Both the position numbers and the translations under genes were made by a program. The notes beneath the pieces were generated by a model. The model made no database searches and was not told where the DNA came from. It saw only the letters and a program-made list of their open reading frames with translations. This document shows positions 49,599-58,135 of a stretch of 64,000 nt of DNA, one piece after another. Numbering within the stretch: the first letter of the stretch is position 1; every line of letters begins with the position of its first letter. The DNA comes from Verrucomicrobiales bacterium (GTDB taxonomy: Bacteria; Verrucomicrobiota; Verrucomicrobiia; Verrucomicrobiales; V1-33): the NCBI GenBank assembly GCA_947460575.1, contig CANHIJ010000003.1, positions 1 through 64,000 on the forward strand. The letters run 5' to 3'.

Positions 49599-50726
49599 AT
49601 GACTCCCTCCTTTCCAGCAGCGCTCCGCGGCGGGGCCCCCTTCACGCTGTGGCTGGATCCGGCCCGTTGGCCTGCGCCCGCCGCCGCGGCACCCGCGGCG
49701 TCCGCGGCGCCTCCAGCCCAGGGGCGGCCTGCGCCGATCCAGCTGCCCGGCGCTGGATTTACGCTGTGGCTCGACCCCGCCCGCTGGCCTGCGGCCGCCG
49801 CTCCTCCAGCCCAGGCGCCGCCCGCGCCGCTGCAGTTGCCCGGCGCCGCCTTTACGCTGTGGCTCGACCCCGCGGGTTGGCCGACCGCGGCCCCGGCCGT
49901 CTCTGAGCCGACCCCAGCGACCCCTGAGCCGACGCTCGGCGGCGCCGCGGCGCCTCCAGCCCCGGCGGTGGCCCCGCGCATTTCCCTGGCGCACAGCCGG
50001 GCCTTTACGCTGTGGACCCGCCCTGGCCAGGTGGTGCCGTTGCCGATGAAAAATGGTTTTACGGCCGCGCAATTCGCCGCCTCCCTCGCTACCCCAGCGC
50101 CGACCGCGGCTCGCCCGGCGGCCTGCGAAGCTGCGGTCGGCCCGCCGCCAATCGCCTGGGAGCGCTGGATGCCCCTCGGCACCGCGGCGGTCGCGGTGCT
50201 CGGCCTCAATGCCTTGACTGCCGCGGCCGATGCTAGGAAATCCGTCGCAAGCCAAACGGAGATCACCGGGCTGACTCGGCGGGTGGAAGAAGATGCCCAG
50301 CGGGTCACCTCCTTGGCTCACGGCCTGGGGGAAAGCCTAGCCAAGGCTGAATCCCGCGCCGCTCAGCTGCAGAAACAAAACGCCCGCCTCAGCGCTGACC
50401 TTGCCAAGGCCCAGGAAGCGAGCCGCCAGGCGGAAACGCGCGCCGCTAGCCAGGAGGCGGTGATTGGCGGGCTCGGGGCGCAATTGAAGGAGGCCCTCCA
50501 AGCGGCGGCGGCGGCGGCCGTCCAGGCCGAGACCGCCATGGTGGGAGCCCAGGAGGAATCGTCCCGATTGCAGCGCGAGTCTGGAGCGGCGCTGGTGGCC
50601 CTCCGGCAGACCCTGGGCGGCCTGGAAGCGGAGAAAGCGGCGGCCATCAAAGCGGCGGCCGATGCCGCGGCCGCGCTAGCAGTCCTGCAGGCCAAATGGG
50701 ATGCCCTGCCCAAGGCGGCGCCCTGA
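49599..50726 (+). CDS. Protein with repeated FTLWLDPARWP motifs and coiled coil
   Basis: A 375-residue protein I do not recognise. The first 145 residues hold four copies of one short motif: FTLWLDPARWP at 15-25, FTLWLDPARWP at 54-64, FTLWLDPAGWP at 85-95 and a degenerate FTLWTRPGQVVP at 136-147. Pro/Ala-rich linkers of 20-40 residues separate them. A hydrophobic segment lies at about 191-210, followed by a coiled coil to the end (EITGLTRRVEEDAQRVTSLAHGL, then Ala/Glu/Gln heptads). There is no obvious signal peptide. The architecture suggests an anchored scaffold with four docking peptides. It starts 32 bp after dxs. Confidence 0.7.
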   Translation: MTPSFPAALRGGAPFTLWLDPARWPAPAAAAPAASAAPPAQGRPAPIQLPGAGFTLWLDPARWPAAAAPPAQAPPAPLQLPGAAFTLWLDPAGWPTAAPAVSEPTPATPEPTLGGAAAPPAPAVAPRISLAHSRAFTLWTRPGQVVPLPMKNGFTAAQFAASLATPAPTAARPAACEAAVGPPPIAWERWMPLGTAAVAVLGLNALTAAADARKSVASQTEITGLTRRVEEDAQRVTSLAHGLGESLAKAESRAAQLQKQNARLSADLAKAQEASRQAETRAASQEAVIGGLGAQLKEALQAAAAAAVQAETAMVGAQEESSRLQRESGAALVALRQTLGGLEAEKAAAIKAAADAAAALAVLQAKWDALPKAAP

Positions 50727-50792
50727 GGCGGTCCGCGGGCTTGGCAGGTCCGGGCTGGCGCGGGGAGCGATCTTGACTTAAAAGTTCCGCTT

Positions 50793-51749
50793 ATGCCTTT
50801 CGCTCGCCGCCGCTTTCTCTGGCTCGCCGCTGCGGCCGCCGCTGCCCCGGCGGCCCCGGCTCAGGCGGGCATCGACCACTTGCCGATCCATACCACTTTT
50901 GTGAACCGGGAGCGGTTCCAGGCGATCATGGCCAAGGCCCGCGCCGCGGGCTGGGCTCGGCTGCCCATGGGGACGCGCCTCGCCCTGCTGGGCCGGGAAT
51001 GCCTGGGGATTCCTTATGTCGGCTACACCTTGGAAATTGACGACCGCATCGAGTGCCCGTCTGCTAACTTTAATGGATTGGATTGCTGGACGTTTTTTGA
51101 AATCGCCCTGGGGATGGCGCGCTTGTTAGAGCGGCCCGGGAGCGCGGGGGCGCCGCCGGATTTGCTGAAGGAAATTCAGTGGACGCGCTACCGGGCGGGG
51201 CGTTGCCAGGGGAATTATCTGGAGCGGATTCACTATCTCAACGAGTGGTTTATCGACAACGAGGCGCGGGGCAACGTGCAGGACATCACGCGCCGCCTCG
51301 GCGGGGCGGTGCGCCTGGAGGGGCGGGAAAGCCGGGAGATGACGGTGCTGTGGAAGGGCTATCGCTACCTGCGCTGCAATCCCGCGCTGCGCCCACACAT
51401 GGCGCGCCTGGAAGCGCGGGTGAATGCGCTGCCGGTGTGGTACATCCCGAAAAGCGGGGTGGCCCAGATTGAGGGGCAGCTGCAAGACGGCGACATCGCG
51501 GGCATCGTGGCCAAGGATCAGGGCGGGGTTTGTTCCCACGTGGGCCTGATCACCCGCAGCGGCGGCCAGGCGCGCTTGATGCACGCGTCCAAAAACCATC
51601 GACAGGTGGTGTTAGACCAGGCCATTTCTAAGTACCTCAACAGTTTCACGAGCCACGCCGGCCTGATTGTGGCACGCCCCTTGCCCACCGCTCGGGAGGT
51701 CACCTCGCGGGCCGCCTACGAGGCCAATTTGCGGGCTTTGGGCGCGTGA
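50793..51749 (+). CDS. Exported DUF1460 protein, NlpC/P60-like
   Basis: A 318-residue exported protein with an RRR-hydrophobic Ala-rich signal (residues 1-25). The segment SANFNGLDCWTFFEIALGMA places a candidate catalytic Cys98 as in DUF1460, a papain-like family related to NlpC/P60 that may cut cell-wall amides. A later GGVCSHVGLITR and RLMHASKNHRQVVLD offer candidate His residues. Periplasmic wall turnover is inferred. Confidence 0.75.
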   Translation: MPFARRRFLWLAAAAAAAPAAPAQAGIDHLPIHTTFVNRERFQAIMAKARAAGWARLPMGTRLALLGRECLGIPYVGYTLEIDDRIECPSANFNGLDCWTFFEIALGMARLLERPGSAGAPPDLLKEIQWTRYRAGRCQGNYLERIHYLNEWFIDNEARGNVQDITRRLGGAVRLEGRESREMTVLWKGYRYLRCNPALRPHMARLEARVNALPVWYIPKSGVAQIEGQLQDGDIAGIVAKDQGGVCSHVGLITRSGGQARLMHASKNHRQVVLDQAISKYLNSFTSHAGLIVARPLPTAREVTSRAAYEANLRALGA

Positions 51750-51769
51750 GCGGGGCTCGGATAAGAAAG

Positions 51770-52195
51770 TTAGGGGCGGCGGCCTTCGTCGCAGTCGTAG
51801 TAGTCGAAGAAGGTCACAATATCTGGGCGGTCGGCTAGGCGGGAGGCGATTTTGTGTTGTTCAAGGCGTCCGGTGGCGCCGGTGTCGTCGTCGCGCCAGC
51901 CGGTTTTGGAGGCGTATTTGTTCCAGACGAGCATTTCTTCTTCGCTGGGCCGACGGCCCTGCTGAAAGCACCATTCGAGGAGGGCCTCGTCGCTGGCGGG
52001 GTCGGCGGCGCGCTCGCGCAGGGCGCGGTAGTCGACGTGGAGAAAGCGGCAGATGCGGCCGTCAAATCCCTCGCCGAGCATGGGCAGGTAGTCGGCGGGA
52101 AGTTCTCCGGCGCGGAGAAGGCGCATTTTGTCGAGCATGCGGGCGAAGTAGAGCAGGCCGAGGGTGGGGTCGTGGGCGGAGCGGGGGAAGGGCAT
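51770..52195 (-). CDS. DUF5069 protein
   Basis: A 141-residue cytoplasmic protein. The core TLGLLYFARMLDKMRLLRAGELPADYLPMLGEGFDGRICRFLHVDY is the DUF5069 signature, and the CFQQGRRPSEEEMLVWNKYASKTGWRDD part follows it. This family is common in Verrucomicrobiota and its function is unknown. It lies 20 bp after the alpha/beta hydrolase gene on the same strand and may be co-transcribed. Confidence 0.8.
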   Translation of the reverse strand: MPFPRSAHDPTLGLLYFARMLDKMRLLRAGELPADYLPMLGEGFDGRICRFLHVDYRALRERAADPASDEALLEWCFQQGRRPSEEEMLVWNKYASKTGWRDDDTGATGRLEQHKIASRLADRPDIVTFFDYYDCDEGRRP

Positions 52196-52215
52196 GGGGC
52201 TGGGGCGGCGGGAGG

Positions 52216-53094
52216 TTAGCCTCGGGCGAGGAGATCGTCGAGGATGGGACCGGCTTGGTTGGTAAGGATGGAATAATGGCCGTCCTCGCAGGCGTGGAAG
52301 GTGGCGGTGGGAAGGCCGGCGGCAAAGGCGGCGGCGGCGGAGCAGGCGAAGTTGCGGTCTTGGGTGCCGTGCCAGAAGCTGAGGGGGGAGCGGATTTCCG
52401 CGGGGTCGAAGGGCCAAGCGAGGGCGTAGGGTTGGGCGTCTTCCCAGAGTCCGCGCATGCCCGATTGCATGGCGCGGCGAAAGGCCGGGTAAAATTGAGC
52501 GAAGCGCTCTTTGGGCCACAGGGCGGCGCGGTCGCGGGGGCCGAGGATGCGCAGGGCGAGCCAGAGGGCGGCGCGAGGCGGGGGGATGCGGCCGAGGCGG
52601 ACCGCGGCGGCGAGGGCGGCTTGGAGGAGCCAGGGGGCGCGGTCGTGGAGCGCCAGCATGGCTTGGTAGACTGGGGAGAGGTGGCGGCGCGCGGGGCCGG
52701 GGGCGGCAGGGAGGGCGCCGCAGACGATGGCGGTGGCGCGGACGCTCGGACCCAAGGCCCAGGCGGTCGCCAGGGCGTAGGGGCCGCCGCCGGAAAGTCC
52801 GAGGACGAAGCTTCGGTCGAGTTGTAGGTGGTCGGCCAGGGCTTGCACCAAGGGGGGCCAGTCGAGCAGGGAGCGCCCGGCCTGACTCGAGGAGGCGCTG
52901 ATGCCGGGGCGATTCGGGGCGATGAGGCGGAGGCCGCGGTCGAGGGCGGCCTGGTGGATGAGGGAGCCTTGTTGGGCTTCGCCGGGCCAACCGTGGAAGA
53001 AAAAGAGGGCCGGACCGCGAGGGCAGCCGTACTCGCGGAAGCTGAGGACTTGGCCCGAGGGAAGCCGAAAAGTGTGGAGCATCTCTGCCAGCAA
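52216..53094 (-). CDS. Alpha/beta hydrolase
   Basis: A 292-residue serine hydrolase. The oxyanion segment HGWPGEA, the nucleophile elbow GLSGGG with S101, D246 in HGTQDRN and H273 in EDGHYS form a likely catalytic triad. Substrate is unknown. An alternative start at residue 5 (MLHTF) is possible. It diverges from rpmE across 189 bp. Confidence 0.8.
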   Translation of the reverse strand: MLAEMLHTFRLPSGQVLSFREYGCPRGPALFFFHGWPGEAQQGSLIHQAALDRGLRLIAPNRPGISASSSQAGRSLLDWPPLVQALADHLQLDRSFVLGLSGGGPYALATAWALGPSVRATAIVCGALPAAPGPARRHLSPVYQAMLALHDRAPWLLQAALAAAVRLGRIPPPRAALWLALRILGPRDRAALWPKERFAQFYPAFRRAMQSGMRGLWEDAQPYALAWPFDPAEIRSPLSFWHGTQDRNFACSAAAAFAAGLPTATFHACEDGHYSILTNQAGPILDDLLARG

Positions 53095-53283
53095 GGCGGA
53101 AAACGGGGGAGGCGCAAGGGCGGGCCCGGGCTGAGCGCCCAGCTAGGGGCGGCAAAAGGACTTGAATTCCAGTTGCATCGGGGCACAGCGTCCCTAGTAT
53201 GCCCTCCCGATTTCCGGGGTTTTGGGCGGCGGAGTTCCGCGGCTCACCGGTAATACTTCGTCCACAGTCAACTGCTGCCTGCC

Positions 53284-53568
53284 ATGAAACCTGATCTCCA
53301 TCCGAAACTAAACCACGTCGTCTTTGTGGATACCGCTTGCGGTGCCCGCTTCATCACCCGCTCCACCGCCACCTCCAAGCAGGTGGAAGTCATCGACGGC
53401 GTCGATCACTACGTGGTAGCCCTGGGCATCACCTCGGCGTCCCACCCCTTCTTCACGGGCGAGCAAAAGTTTATCGATACCGCCGGGCGGGTCGAGAAAT
53501 TCGCCAAGCGCTTTGGCGCCACCGCGACGCGCCGCAGCGCCCCCAAGCTCACTGGTTCCGCTTCTTAG
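53284..53568 (+). CDS. rpmE2: Ribosomal protein L31, non-zinc (type B-like)
   Basis: A 94-residue 50S protein. It begins MKPDLHPKLNHVVFVDTACGARFITRST and shows SASHPFFTGEQKFIDTAGRVEKFAKRF. The CxxC zinc pair of classical L31 is absent, since only one Cys is present. It precedes prfA by 129 bp, a frequent neighbour pair. Confidence 0.88.
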   Translation: MKPDLHPKLNHVVFVDTACGARFITRSTATSKQVEVIDGVDHYVVALGITSASHPFFTGEQKFIDTAGRVEKFAKRFGATATRRSAPKLTGSAS

Positions 53569-53697
53569 CGCGTTGCCCCCCTTTTTCAGCCGAACGGTGC
53601 CGCATTCCCCGCGAATGCCGCACCGTTTTGCTTTGTCCAGCGGACCGCCGCGGACTGTTTGCCCTCCCTGTTAGTAACGCCCCACCCTCCTCCCGCT

Positions 53698-54777
53698 GTG
53701 GACTACGCCCCGCTGATTGAAAAACGACGCCAGCGCCTCGCCGAACTGGACGAGGCTATCTCGTCGCCCGAGTTTTACCAGGACCCCAAAAAAGCGGGGC
53801 TGCTGACCCGCGAGCACGCTCAGATCAAGAAGCTGTTAGCGCTGTGGGAGGAGCACCAGAGCGTGCGGCGGCAAATCGCGGAGAACGAGGCCATGGCCAA
53901 GGGCGACGACGCTGAATTCGCCGCCCTGGCGGCGGAGGAATTGCCCGGCCTGCGGGGGCGCGAGGAAACTCTCGCCACCCAGGTGCAATACGCCCTCTTG
54001 CCGCGCGATGTCACCGAGGACCGCGACGCCATTGTCGAAATTCGCGCGGGGACGGGCGGGGACGAGGCCGGGCTTTTTGCGGCCGATTTGCTGCGCATGT
54101 ACACCCGCTACGTCGACGCCATGGGTTGGAAAATCGAGCCCATGGATGCGAGTACTTCGGACGCGGGCGGCTACCGGGAAGTGGTCTTCAAGGTCACGGG
54201 GGAGGAAGTGTTTCGCTTTTTGAAATACGAGAGCGGGGTGCACCGGGTGCAGCGGGTGCCCGCCACCGAGGCCCAGGGCCGCATTCACACGAGCACCGCG
54301 ACGGTGGCGGTGCTGCCGGAGGCCGATGAAGTCGACGTGGAGATTAAGCCTGACGAGTTGCGCATTGAGGTCTGCCGCGCCAGCGGCGCGGGCGGCCAAG
54401 GGGTCAACACCACCGACTCCGCGGTCCAGGTTTTGCACCTGCCTACGGGCTTGATCGTGCGTTGTCAGGACGGGCGCAGCCAAATCAAAAATAAGGAGAA
54501 GGCGATCACGATTTTGCGCTCCCGATTGTTAGAACGCAAGCAGCAGGAGGAAGCCGCCAAGTACTCCGCTAACCGCAAGGCCCTGATCGGCAGCGGCGGG
54601 CGCGAGGAGAAAATTCGCACCTACAACTACCCGCAAAATCGGGTCACCGACCACCGGGTCAATCTCACCCTCTACAACCTGACGGGCTACATGGAAGGCG
54701 ACCTCGCGGGCATGATCAGTACCTTGCAGGCCAGCGAAATGGCCGCCCGCCTGGAGGAAGCGGGCCTGGGGAACTGA
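53698..54777 (+). CDS. prfA: Peptide chain release factor 1
   Basis: A 359-residue stop-codon factor. The catalytic GGQ lies in ASGAGGQGVNTTDSAVQVLHLP. The RF1 recognition tripeptide PAT lies in RVPATEAQGRIHTST, which separates it from RF2. A GTG at 53698 (DYAPLIEKRRQRL) gives the usual length, since no ATG fits, and upstream codons are spacer. Start choice is therefore good but not certain. Confidence 0.92.
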   Translation: MDYAPLIEKRRQRLAELDEAISSPEFYQDPKKAGLLTREHAQIKKLLALWEEHQSVRRQIAENEAMAKGDDAEFAALAAEELPGLRGREETLATQVQYALLPRDVTEDRDAIVEIRAGTGGDEAGLFAADLLRMYTRYVDAMGWKIEPMDASTSDAGGYREVVFKVTGEEVFRFLKYESGVHRVQRVPATEAQGRIHTSTATVAVLPEADEVDVEIKPDELRIEVCRASGAGGQGVNTTDSAVQVLHLPTGLIVRCQDGRSQIKNKEKAITILRSRLLERKQQEEAAKYSANRKALIGSGGREEKIRTYNYPQNRVTDHRVNLTLYNLTGYMEGDLAGMISTLQASEMAARLEEAGLGN

Positions 54778-54779
54778 GC

Positions 54780-54798
54780 GCTTTTTGGTTAAAAAAGC
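54780..54798. terminator. AT-rich bidirectional terminator between prfA and a convergent gene
   Basis: GCTTTTT at 54780-54786 pairs with AAAAAGC at 54792-54798 around GGTTA. The stem has T-runs on both sides, so it could end both transcripts, though its stem is short and AT-rich. Confidence 0.45.
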
Positions 54799-55463
54799 TA
54801 TTGGATGGCGACGGCGAGGCGGTAGAAGGCGCGGCCGCCCGCGGCGAAAGGCAGGCCGAGGCGCAGCTTGAGTCGCTCGTAGGCGGGGGCCACGGAAGTG
54901 GGGCCGCTCAGCACCGCGTAGAGGGCGGGCGCCCAGGTGGCGAGCTGGAGGGAGGATTCGGGGAGGAAGCGTCCGGCATTTTTGCGGCGGATGAATTCTA
55001 GGGTGAGATAGGGGGCACCGTCGATGATTTCCTCGCGGAAGCAGGGCAGGCCGCCGGTGGTTCCTGGTCCTGCTAGAGGAGAGCCGGGGACGAAGGGCGA
55101 GAGGTTGAAGGCGAATTCGAGCAGGTTGGGGACGAGGTCGCCATCGGGGTCGCCGTAGGGTCCGGCTTCGGGTTCGCTCGGGCTTCCAAAGAAGGCGGTT
55201 TGCCAGGCGGCGAAGGCCGCGGGACCGGCCCCGCTGCTGGCGGCGTCGAGGAGGCCGGTGAATCCGCCGAGCTGGAAATACGGGCCGCTGGCGGCGCTGC
55301 CCCCCCAGCTGGAGAGGGCTTGCTGCACCGCGTAGCTGGAAGATGCCGCGGGGCCGCCCCCGGAATCGAGGGCTCCATCGATTTGATAGGGTCCGCCCGC
55401 GCCTGCGGGGGCGGTGGGGGCGGCGGCGAGGAGCGCGAGACCCGCGCGGAGCCAGAGGGTCAT
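54798..55463 (-). CDS. Exported protein with DPDGD-type motif
   Basis: A 221-residue secreted protein. Signal peptide MTLWLRAGLALLAAAPTAPAGA, then YQIDGALDSGGGPAASSSYAVQQAL, a GG/S-rich beta start seen in surface proteins of this phylum. GDPDGDLVPNLLEFAFNLSP follows (calcium-type DxDGD), with a beta-rich end. No enzyme motif. Its ATG overlaps the stop of the kelch gene (ATGA), so both are made together. Confidence 0.7.
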   Translation of the reverse strand: MTLWLRAGLALLAAAPTAPAGAGGPYQIDGALDSGGGPAASSSYAVQQALSSWGGSAASGPYFQLGGFTGLLDAASSGAGPAAFAAWQTAFFGSPSEPEAGPYGDPDGDLVPNLLEFAFNLSPFVPGSPLAGPGTTGGLPCFREEIIDGAPYLTLEFIRRKNAGRFLPESSLQLATWAPALYAVLSGPTSVAPAYERLKLRLGLPFAAGGRAFYRLAVAIQ

Positions 55464-57172
55464 GGGCGCTGGTAGAGATAGAAGGTTTGCCCTACGCGGT
55501 AGCGGCCTCCGGCGCTGAAGCCGACGCCGTTGGATCCGCCCCAGACGATCATTTCGCTGCCCGTCCATTCCATGTTAGGGAGGACTCTGGCCGCGGGGGC
55601 GCCGGAGGCGGTGAGGGAAGTCCAGGTGCTGTTGGTGGGGTTGTAGCGGGCGCCGCTGCCGCTGTAGGCGAGGGAGGTGGCGCTGGTGGATCCGCCCCAG
55701 ACGATCATTTCGGAGCCGGTCCAGACGGCGCTGTGTTGGATGCGGCCCTCGGGGGCCCCGGCGGCGGCGAGGTCCTTCCAGGAATTAGTGCTAGGAGAGT
55801 AGCTGGCCCCGCTGTTGTAGGCGGAGCTGGCGCCGGGGATGGTGCCACCCCAGGCGAGCATTTCGCTGCCGGTCCAGACCGCGGTGTGGTAGAAGCGGGG
55901 GTTGACGGAGGGGGCGGCGGCAGTCCAGGTCCCGGCGCCGAGGGGGTTGAAGCGGAGGCAGTCGCTGAAGGCCGCGAGGCCGTTAGTGCCGCCGTAGACG
56001 AGCATTTCGGAGCCAGTCCAGATGGCGCTGTGGAGGTGGCGGGGGGCGGGAGCGGCGGCGGCGGGAAGGGCCGTCCAGGTGCCGCCGACGCCGAGGCCGG
56101 GATGATAGCGGGCGCCGTCGCCGAGGACGCTGCTGCCGTTGTTACCCCCGAAGAGGAGCAGTTCGGCGCCGGTCCAGACGGCGGTGGCGTTGAAGCGGCC
56201 GACCGGAGCGTTTGTCAGGCTCATGGCCGTCCAGCGGTCGGTGCTGGGATTGTAGCGGCCGCCGGAGTTGGGATAGGCCCCGGCGCTGCGGCCGCCCCAA
56301 ACGATCATTTCCGTGCCGGTCCAGATGGCTAGAGGGTTTTCCCGGTTGGCGGGCTGGCCCTCAGCATTCATGGGGGTCCAGGCATTGGTGGCCGGGCGGT
56401 AGCGCCAGCCTTCGGCGCCGTCTCCCCAAATCAGCATTTCGCTGCCGGTCCAGACGGAGGCGGCGCGGTCGCGGGCGGAGCCTCCAGCGATGGCGGTCCA
56501 GGTGTCGCCGGACTGGAGCGTCCCGGCGGGGACGTAGCCGGCGTCGCGGAGAGCGGGGGCGTCGGCTTGGAGGGAAACCAGGGCCGCGCCGGGAGGGACG
56601 GTTCCCTGGCCGGAGGCGGCGAGGCTGTCGGCGACGGCGGTGGGGGCGAGGGCGGCGGCGGAGACGGAACCTGGGGCTATTTTGCTAGCGGTGACGGCGC
56701 CCGGGGCGAGTTGGGCGGTGCTGATGGCGCCGTCGCGGACTTGGTCGGCCATCAGGGCGTAGGCCACGGCGGCGAGGCGCTGGTCGGGGCTGAGTTGTTG
56801 CCAGCCGTTGAGGCCGTCGCTGAACCAGACGCGGAGGTGGACGTCGCCGTGGCTGAAGAGGCCTGCGGGGAGCGGGCTCATGCCGGGGCGCGTGGCGTCG
56901 CCTAACATTATACTGTAGAGGCCGCCCTGGACGCCGAGGGAGACCGCGGCCGCGGGAGCGGAGCCGCCCGCGCTGGTGCCGTCGTTGCTCCAATAGGTCG
57001 TGGCGCCATTGGCGCTGAGGAGGGCGAACTTGAATTGGCCGGTGCCCGTGAAGTCGGCCCCGCTGACGCGCGCCCGACCTTGATAGTGGAGCAGCTGGGG
57101 GACCTGGGCCGCGAGGGGCAGGGCGCTGGCCCAGCAGGCGAGGAGGGCGGGGGCGAGGAGGGAAGAGCGCAT
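55460..57172 (-). CDS. Exported kelch-repeat protein
   Basis: A 570-residue surface-type protein. A signal peptide (MRSSLLAPALLACWASALPLAAQ) is followed by an N-domain beginning QLLHYQGRARVSGADFTGTGQFKFALL, like fibre-type surface proteins. A repeat-rich linker follows (ISTAQLAPGAVTASKIAPGSVSAAAL). At least seven kelch-type blades carry the core AVWTGSEMIVWGG or close forms, giving a beta-propeller for binding. Start could instead lie at 57211. It is followed by the DPDGD gene with ATGA overlap. Confidence 0.75.
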   Translation of the reverse strand: MRSSLLAPALLACWASALPLAAQVPQLLHYQGRARVSGADFTGTGQFKFALLSANGATTYWSNDGTSAGGSAPAAAVSLGVQGGLYSIMLGDATRPGMSPLPAGLFSHGDVHLRVWFSDGLNGWQQLSPDQRLAAVAYALMADQVRDGAISTAQLAPGAVTASKIAPGSVSAAALAPTAVADSLAASGQGTVPPGAALVSLQADAPALRDAGYVPAGTLQSGDTWTAIAGGSARDRAASVWTGSEMLIWGDGAEGWRYRPATNAWTPMNAEGQPANRENPLAIWTGTEMIVWGGRSAGAYPNSGGRYNPSTDRWTAMSLTNAPVGRFNATAVWTGAELLLFGGNNGSSVLGDGARYHPGLGVGGTWTALPAAAAPAPRHLHSAIWTGSEMLVYGGTNGLAAFSDCLRFNPLGAGTWTAAAPSVNPRFYHTAVWTGSEMLAWGGTIPGASSAYNSGASYSPSTNSWKDLAAAGAPEGRIQHSAVWTGSEMIVWGGSTSATSLAYSGSGARYNPTNSTWTSLTASGAPAARVLPNMEWTGSEMIVWGGSNGVGFSAGGRYRVGQTFYLYQRP

Positions 57173-57262
57173 CAGTTTAGAAAAAAGGGGAGGGCGCCAG
57201 GCCATGGCCATGAGCTGTAGGGAGGACGCCGCGAAAAGTCGATGCCCTTCTCCAGGGCCCAC

Positions 57263-58135
57263 CTAGGCGGGTGCGGGCGGGCGTCGGCCAAAAAGTCCCT
57301 TGGTCCAGGCCCCGGCCACCAGGCGGGCCTTGCGCAGCGACGACAGGCGGTAGCGCTGGTCGAACACGCGGTAGCCATCGGCTTCAAGGAGGTCGAGGGT
57401 TTCACTGTAAATGCGGCGCATCGCTTCCGCGGCGAGCAGGGGGCGGCGGTCCCGCTTGACCAGGGCGGCGCGGGCCAGCTCGTAGTAGGACCGGGCGCGG
57501 GCTACTTCCTGGCGCATCAGGCGCACAAAAGCCTCGTTGTATTTTCTGTTAGAGAGGTCGGCCACGCTGTACCCGGCGGCCGCGAGGTCGTCGAGGGGCA
57601 AGTAAACGCGCTGGCCGTTTTCCCAGTCGGCGCGGATATCCCGAAGAATGTTCGTAATCTGGAGGGCGTAGCCGAGGTTGATGGCGTAGTCGCGGCTGCG
57701 CTCGTCGCGGCAGCCGAAGATGCGCACGCTGACCAGGCCGACGCAGCTGGCGACGCGGTAACAATAGAGCTTGAGGTCTTCCCAGGTTTGATAGGGATGG
57801 GGGTCGATGTCCATGGCTACGCCGTCGATGATGGCGGTCATTTCATCGGCGGGAATGTGGTGGCGGTGGCGGAGTTCGAGCAGATCGCGCTCGAAGGGGT
57901 CGCAGTTGGGGGCTTCGCCGCGGACCACGGCGCGCCAGCGCTCGAGGGCCTGGAGGCGCTCGGGGGTGGTCCAGCCCTCGTCGTCGGCGATGTCGTCGAC
58001 GATGCGGCAGAAGGCGTAAAAAACGTACATGTCCTGGCGGCGGCGCTTGGGGAGGCAGGCGAGGGCGAAGGCCAAGTTCGATCGGCTGCGCTTCACGATG
58101 TCGTGAGCGGAGGGGCCGGAAGAAGTGGAGCTCAT
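57263..58135 (-). CDS. hpnD: Squalene/phytoene synthase family, HpnD-like
   Basis: A 290-residue prenyl-condensing enzyme. The aspartate motifs are DDIADD at 47-52 and DIRAD at 166-170. YCYRVASCVGLVSVRIFG and ALQITNILRDIRADWENGQRVYLP fit presqualene diphosphate synthase HpnD of the HpnCDE squalene route. HpnC and HpnE are not seen here. The ATG overlaps the upstream membrane protein stop by ATGA. Confidence 0.82.
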   Translation of the reverse strand: MSSTSSGPSAHDIVKRSRSNLAFALACLPKRRRQDMYVFYAFCRIVDDIADDEGWTTPERLQALERWRAVVRGEAPNCDPFERDLLELRHRHHIPADEMTAIIDGVAMDIDPHPYQTWEDLKLYCYRVASCVGLVSVRIFGCRDERSRDYAINLGYALQITNILRDIRADWENGQRVYLPLDDLAAAGYSVADLSNRKYNEAFVRLMRQEVARARSYYELARAALVKRDRRPLLAAEAMRRIYSETLDLLEADGYRVFDQRYRLSSLRKARLVAGAWTKGLFGRRPPAPA

